Program-made: the position numbers and the translations under genes
Notes under the pieces: generated by a model
What the model was told of the DNA's origin: nothing
What the model saw: only the letters and a program-made list of their open reading frames with translations
Database searches by the model: none
Shown: positions 60,497 through 64,000 of the stretch, in pieces
Numbering within the stretch: position 1 is the stretch's first letter
Layout: every line of letters begins with the position of its first letter
Source: Candidatus Thiodiazotropha sp. (ex Epidulcina cf. delphinae)
GTDB taxonomy: Bacteria; Pseudomonadota; Gammaproteobacteria; Chromatiales; Chromatiaceae
Assembly: GCA_025656455.1 (NCBI GenBank)
Contig: JAHXHS010000024.1
Location: forward strand, 1 to 64,000
Length of the DNA stretch: 64,000 nucleotides
Direction: 5' to 3'

Positions 60497-61003
60497 ATGG
60501 TATCAGCACCCTTGATGGATCGGGCGATGCCTGATTTCACGGAAGCGGTGACAACGGCACAGAGCCTGGAACGCTTTCCGCCCTTTCGTTACCTGGGAGT
60601 GAGGTTGTTGGAGTTGACCGATGACTGGGGCCGTGTACGCCTGTTACTGCCTTTGAACCCGGATACGATGAACCCTGGGGGAAGCATGTTCGGTGGTAGT
60701 ATCGCGGCAGTGGCCGATCCGATCGCGGCGCTGGCGTGCCATCGCAGGTTTCCGGGCTATGCGGTATGGACCCGTGAATTGACCCTGGATTTTCGTAGGC
60801 CGGGAATGAGCGATTTGCAGCTGCGTTTTGAATTTCCTCAGCAGGCCATGGAGCGTATTGCCGGGGAGCTTGCCGGCAAGGGACGCAGTACACCCCTTTT
60901 TGAATTCGGCTTCTACGATACCCGGGAGCGGGTGGTCGCCTGGGTATACAACCGGGTAGCCATCAGGCCGAAGGGGAGTACTAGCCCCGCACACGACGGC
61001 TGA
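60497..61003 (+). CDS. Hotdog-fold thioesterase-like protein (DUF4442)
   Basis: About 168 residues with FPPFRYLGVRLLELTDDWGRVRL, MNPGGSMFGGSIAAVADPIAALAC and a C-terminal YNRVAIRP, which are typical of DUF4442/YiiD-like hotdog thioesterases. These hydrolyse acyl-CoA or related thioesters. The start is uncertain: ATG at 60497, 60515 or 60527 are all in frame, and the shortest begins MPDFTEA. It is divergent from glcF. Confidence 0.75.
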   Translation: MVSAPLMDRAMPDFTEAVTTAQSLERFPPFRYLGVRLLELTDDWGRVRLLLPLNPDTMNPGGSMFGGSIAAVADPIAALACHRRFPGYAVWTRELTLDFRRPGMSDLQLRFEFPQQAMERIAGELAGKGRSTPLFEFGFYDTRERVVAWVYNRVAIRPKGSTSPAHDG

Positions 61004-61034
61004 ACATGGCCCTATTAGAGTGCGGGGTTAATAA
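61000..61034. repeat. Solo family A outer-end fragment
   Basis: GGCTGAACATGGCCCTATTAGAGTGCGGGGTTAATAA corresponds to CTATTAGGGTGCCGGGTTAATAA at 37532–37554 plus the GCTGAACATGGCC tag also at 47959. The thioesterase stop codon (TGA, 61001–61003) lies inside it. Confidence 0.65.
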
Positions 61035-61036
61035 TA

Positions 61037-61287
61037 ACTCAAGTTTCGGAGTTCAAATTTAACGCGTTCCCATGTTCTATGTGGGACCGCACAATGTGAA
61101 CAGGGCGTAGGGTGCGGCCCTGCCGCACCATGCTGGGTTGCGCTCCTGTTTGCTATGACGGATTTCTTCACTTCGCGGCCCCCTGACCCAATATCTTGGG
61201 TTCCAGGGCTTCAAGTTACGGTGCGGCAGGTCCGCACCCTACGAAACGCGTAGAACATGGGAACAAGATGAACTCCGAAACTTGAGT
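61037..61287. mobile_element. MITE-like element (family C)
   Basis: 251 bases with a perfect 19-base terminal inverted repeat, ACTCAAGTTTCGGAGTTCA (61037–61055) against its complement at 61269–61287, continued by imperfect pairing (GTTCCCATGTTCTA with TAGAACATGGGAAC). Inner arms GTAGGGTGCGGCCCTGCCGCAC and GTGCGGCAGGTCCGCACCCTAC pair near 61107 and 61220. There is no coding potential. It abuts the family A fragment on its left. Confidence 0.8.
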
Positions 61288-61437
61288 AATAACCCTTGAT
61301 TTCAGCGGTTCAGTAAATATTAATAGACTTAAGTCGCTTTCAAATCACTAAAGAATGTGCGTGATAGGTCGAAGTATCCAAACAATAGCTAACAATAATT
61401 GTTCCATTTATTAGGATGATGTTTGGAGCGTTATCAT
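61288..61437. other. Upstream region of the coiled-coil gene
   Basis: AT-rich sequence (for example AGTAAATATTAATAGACTTAAG and CAAACAATAGCTAACAATAATTG) between element C and the coiled-coil gene, likely holding its promoter. No other feature is seen. Confidence 0.4.
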
Positions 61438-62127
61438 ATGCAAACCAGCGAAAATGGATACGAACCCACATGTTCAGAGCTCTATAATTTACAGAAACAG
61501 CGGGATCAAATGTTGATTTTTCATAATCAACTGCTTAAGCAAGTTCGATGCGTATTGGATCAAAAACCGGCAATTACCAGTGCTTTATCTAATGGTGATT
61601 ATGAGGCGGTATTGTTGCAGTGCAGGCAGCTTATTGATAAACAGTGTAAACGGATAGATGAGCTCGGCGAGATAGAATCCGCCTATGAGCATTTATCTTT
61701 TGAATACAGTATTCTTGAAGCTACTAATAAGAAGCTGGTGGAACAACTGCATGCGCTAGGTGATCAGGTAGTGGAGAAGGATGAGCTTGAACGATTAGTT
61801 GAAGTTCAGCATAAATCAATCCATGCGTTACGTAAGAATTTACGAGAATTAGAGTTCAAGCATGAAAGGTCAATGAGGCAATTTCATGTTTCTCGAAAAG
61901 AGAATAGGGAACTGCGAACGATGCTTGAACAGCACCGATCAAGTCTCAGTCCGTTTTTCGCTCAACAGCGACAAATGAAAGGAGAATCAAACCGGTTACG
62001 TCGTTTGCTGCGCAATCAAGAGATATCATATACCCAGTTAGTGAATGAATATGGAAAGTTACGTGCAGAGTATAAAGCACTGTATGAAAACATATCTCAA
62101 GAAAAAAATAGCTCGCCTAACACATAA
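61438..62127 (+). CDS. Coiled-coil protein of unknown function, AT-rich gene
   Basis: A 229-residue, highly charged protein, mostly helical with heptad-like patterns from about residue 60 to 225 (EYSILEATNKKLVEQL, LRKNLRELEFKHERSMRQF, QQRQMKGESNRLRRLL). It has no signal or membrane segment. It could be a scaffold or filament-forming protein. ATG 61438 follows GGAGCG; an earlier TTG is possible. The gene is visibly more AT-rich than its neighbours and lies between two MITE-like elements, hinting at recent acquisition (inference). Confidence 0.6.
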   Translation: MQTSENGYEPTCSELYNLQKQRDQMLIFHNQLLKQVRCVLDQKPAITSALSNGDYEAVLLQCRQLIDKQCKRIDELGEIESAYEHLSFEYSILEATNKKLVEQLHALGDQVVEKDELERLVEVQHKSIHALRKNLRELEFKHERSMRQFHVSRKENRELRTMLEQHRSSLSPFFAQQRQMKGESNRLRRLLRNQEISYTQLVNEYGKLRAEYKALYENISQEKNSSPNT

Positions 62128-62149
62128 TGATTTAGAGATTACATTCAGC

Positions 62150-62584
62150 ATGAGTGATTCAACGAATGAGATGGATTTTGAATTGAGCAGCGGGATTGCC
62201 GCCTTCGAGGGAAAGAACTTCTCCCGCGCGGCGTCCCTGTTATCCCCGTTGGCGGAAAGCGGCGTTACCGAGGCCCAATATCGCATGGCGATCATGGCCC
62301 AGGGGGGGCTTGGGATGGCGGTCAATGAGTTGATGGCCTACAAGTTCATGAAGTCTGCGGCCGAAGCCGGGCATGCGATGGCGCAGCACGGACTCGGTTT
62401 CATGTACCTTGAGGGGGAGTGCATCGAGCAGAATCCAGCGAAGGCGGCGGTGTGGTTCAGAAAGGCTGCCGAGCAGGGCCTGGCCGGTTCGCAGACCACC
62501 CTTGCCATGCTCTATGAGGAGGGGCGGGGGGTGGAGAAGGATCCGCAAGAGGCGAAACGCTGGTATGAAAAGGCCGGTTTCTGA
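62150..62584 (+). CDS. Sel1-like repeat protein
   Basis: A 144-residue protein with about three Sel1 repeats (AEAGHAMAQHGLGFMYLEG, PAKAAVWFRKAAEQGLAGSQTTLAMLYEEGRGV). Such helical solenoids mediate protein interactions. ATG 62150 starts MSDSTNEMDFE; the frame is open further up but that part lies inside the coiled-coil gene. No signal peptide is evident, so it is probably cytoplasmic. It lies 22 bases after the coiled-coil gene and may be co-transcribed. Confidence 0.85.
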   Translation: MSDSTNEMDFELSSGIAAFEGKNFSRAASLLSPLAESGVTEAQYRMAIMAQGGLGMAVNELMAYKFMKSAAEAGHAMAQHGLGFMYLEGECIEQNPAKAAVWFRKAAEQGLAGSQTTLAMLYEEGRGVEKDPQEAKRWYEKAGF

Positions 62585-62593
62585 ACCTTTGGG

Positions 62594-62759
62594 TTAGGGC
62601 TGCGGCAAAAATAAATGATCCCAAACTGCTTGTCTTATTCCCTGCCTTCGTTGTTGTAGCTTCGGTTGCATAGTCCCGGCTATGCGCCCTACGCTACGCC
62701 TAGAAGGCAAGCAATAATCCGGCGCATTTTGGGATAATTTATTTTTGCCGCAGCCCTTA
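62594..62759. mobile_element. MITE-like element (family D), provides a stop codon
   Basis: About 166 bases with inverted ends: AGGGCTGCGGCAAAAATAAAT.ATCCCAAA on the left and TTTGGGATAATTTATTTTTGCCGCAGCCCT on the right, and an inner hairpin TAGTCCCGGCTATGCG and similar. No ORF is present. The right end holds TTA (62757–62759), the stop of the leftward gene, so its C-terminus was set by insertion of this element. Confidence 0.8.
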
Positions 62760-64000
62760 GGTGAGCGTCGACCAGAGGCTCTCAAAGTCCGAGTCGTCAT
62801 CGATGTCATCGCCGCCATCCTTGTTCTCTTTCGGCGCCGACTGCTGATCCAGATAGATGAATTGGAATTGGGATATGGCGCCGCTCGATTCGAGTAACCG
62901 GGTCAGTTTGATCTCTCTTGCGTTTTCGCCGTCGTTGATCTGCAGGGTCTTACCCAGGCTGAAGGGATAGGCCGGGCAGATAAAACTGGTGGGCTGGCCC
63001 GAGGTGCCGACCTCGGGAAGCAACAGGCACTCTTCGGATGTCCCCCCCTTCTGATGTGCCGGTTTTGCGATAACCGCCATGGCGTTGGGGGCAATCATCT
63101 GCACCCCGACCTGCATCGATTCACTATCTGAGCTGCGCATCCAACGCACCATGCCGACACCGAATTGCGATGCCGACATGGCGGATTGCACGCCAATCAG
63201 CTCGCCGACCTGAATCTTGGGAATATGTCGGCCTCTCCAATCCAGGCAGTAGCCCCCCGCACTCTCGTTGATGGTATTGAACAGGTTGGTCGTGCTGTCC
63301 GTCTGCTTATTGTTCTCATCCCGCCAGATTTGAATCTCGGGCTCAGGGTTCACTTCCCTGAAATCGGTGGAGTTCGGGCCGAACTCCTCGAAATCGCCCC
63401 GGCGAGGATTGTAGGCAGCGACATCCATGGGCATCAAAGAGAAATGGGGTGAGACGTGAAGCTCGTTGCCATGGGCGAACTGGGTTTCGATCCAGGTGCC
63501 GTCCTCCGCTTCGTTGTCATCGGTGGATGAGGGTTCTTCGCCAAGGGTGATCAATTTGTAGACAGAGCGCAGGCCGACAGCGACACGCAGTTCAAAATTG
63601 AGTTTGGTACGGACGAAGGCCCGTTTCTGGGCCTTTGACCAGAGCATGATCAACTGGCGGATCAACCCTTTGTTGAGTTCATCGATTCCGAACAGGCTCT
63701 GATGATCTTCCTGCGTGTCGGTGAACTGCTCCCGCAGACGTGAAAGCAGTTGTGAGGCATCCATGATCAACAGGTATTTGGTGTCGGTGTCATGGATCCT
63801 GGTCTCGTGACTGGGGGCGAGGTCGGTATCCTGTCGAATGGTTATGGAAGAGTCTTCCGGTGCTTCACCGTAGGGGTAAAACACGGCATACCGGCTCCAT
63901 TCGAGCAGCGTGTCGAACACCTGGATATTCTCTTTTTGCCGCATCTTGTAGGGCGATGACAGGGAGAACAGCAGGCAACGGCGGTAGTTCTCATCGATAC
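62757..64000 (-). CDS. PilZ-like c-di-GMP receptor-type protein, 5' end beyond the window
   Basis: At least 414 residues; the frame continues without a stop to the window edge (reading IDENYRRCLLFSLSSPYKMRQK before the internal Met at 63944), so the true start lies to the right. The N-terminal part is helical, a middle region is polar, and a C-terminal beta-rich domain has NESAGGYCLDW, fitting the PilZ (D/N)xSxxG element; the Arg-rich first half of PilZ is not obvious. It may bind c-di-GMP but I cannot be sure. Its C-terminus, acidic and ending WSTLT, stops in element D. Confidence 0.65.
   Translation of the reverse strand, partial: IDENYRRCLLFSLSSPYKMRQKENIQVFDTLLEWSRYAVFYPYGEAPEDSSITIRQDTDLAPSHETRIHDTDTKYLLIMDASQLLSRLREQFTDTQEDHQSLFGIDELNKGLIRQLIMLWSKAQKRAFVRTKLNFELRVAVGLRSVYKLITLGEEPSSTDDNEAEDGTWIETQFAHGNELHVSPHFSLMPMDVAAYNPRRGDFEEFGPNSTDFREVNPEPEIQIWRDENNKQTDSTTNLFNTINESAGGYCLDWRGRHIPKIQVGELIGVQSAMSASQFGVGMVRWMRSSDSESMQVGVQMIAPNAMAVIAKPAHQKGGTSEECLLLPEVGTSGQPTSFICPAYPFSLGKTLQINDGENAREIKLTRLLESSGAISQFQFIYLDQQSAPKENKDGGDDIDDDSDFESLWSTLT

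Noticed and set aside
1..64000. CRISPR arrays, tRNA and rRNA genes, transposase or phage genes
   Set aside because: No regularly spaced direct repeats with unique spacers, no tRNA-like cloverleaf noticed by eye and no recognisable transposase or phage protein; the repeats present are palindromic and dispersed.

Overview
The window looks like part of a chromosome from a gammaproteobacterium of moderately high GC. The orders rpoZ–spoT–ridA and recG–ubiC–ubiA, together with rsd, slt, mrcB, yoaA, a DUF2333 gene and the class GN sortase system, are gammaproteobacterial. A TauE/SafE permease, two small periplasmic thioredoxin-fold proteins (SoxW-like), many c-di-GMP proteins and a heavy load of palindromic intergenic repeats would suit a free-living or symbiotic sulfur oxidiser of the Chromatiales/Sedimenticola/Thiodiazotropha type; that assignment is inference. 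I see no rRNA, tRNA, CRISPR array, phage or transposase gene.

Layout. 1–11.2 kb is housekeeping: an MFS transporter, RNA polymerase omega, SpoT, RidA, an unknown protein, a flavin split-barrel protein, YjbQ, RecG and the first two ubiquinone enzymes. 11.2–13.6 kb holds a decayed DUF2283 gene, a small unknown gene, a DUF2333 inner-membrane protein and an ArsN2-type acetyltransferase. 13.6–34.0 kb is the most distinctive part: a divergent envelope and signalling island around a class GN sortase. Leftward are a PstS-like binding protein, an outer-membrane barrel, a GGDEF/EAL protein, the dedicated sortase two-component pair (PdsR/PdsS), a 1916-residue kinase–ATPase–GAF–GGDEF–EAL protein and a patatin–Omp85 protein. 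Rightward are a 53-residue ORF, the VIT/VWA sortase substrate, the sortase, a class I glutamine amidotransferase and a YkuD transpeptidase.

34.0–44.2 kb holds a dihaem cytochrome c, penicillin-binding protein 1b, a PilZ–DUF1631–GGDEF–EAL protein, a DUF6998-like protein and the YoaA helicase. 44.2–51.5 kb holds a bacteriohemerythrin, glutamate dehydrogenase, a DUF2452 protein, a pteridine reductase, a MidA-type methyltransferase, two thioredoxin-fold proteins and an NDUFA9-like reductase. 51.8–64 kb holds TauE/SafE, a Gly/Pro-rich exported protein, Rsd, a protein with a divergent class III cyclase domain, the Slt transglycosylase, GlcF, a thioesterase, a coiled-coil protein, a Sel1 protein and a c-di-GMP-receptor-like gene that runs off the right edge.

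Two themes link the window. The first is c-di-GMP: three large GGDEF/EAL proteins, one with PilZ, plus a possible PilZ-like C-terminal gene; two of them sit inside the sortase island, which suggests (inference) that surface display and envelope remodelling are tied to c-di-GMP. The second is repeats: several MITE-like elements with terminal inverted repeats and internal hairpins occupy most longer intergenic gaps, and their ends supply the stop codons of at least five genes.
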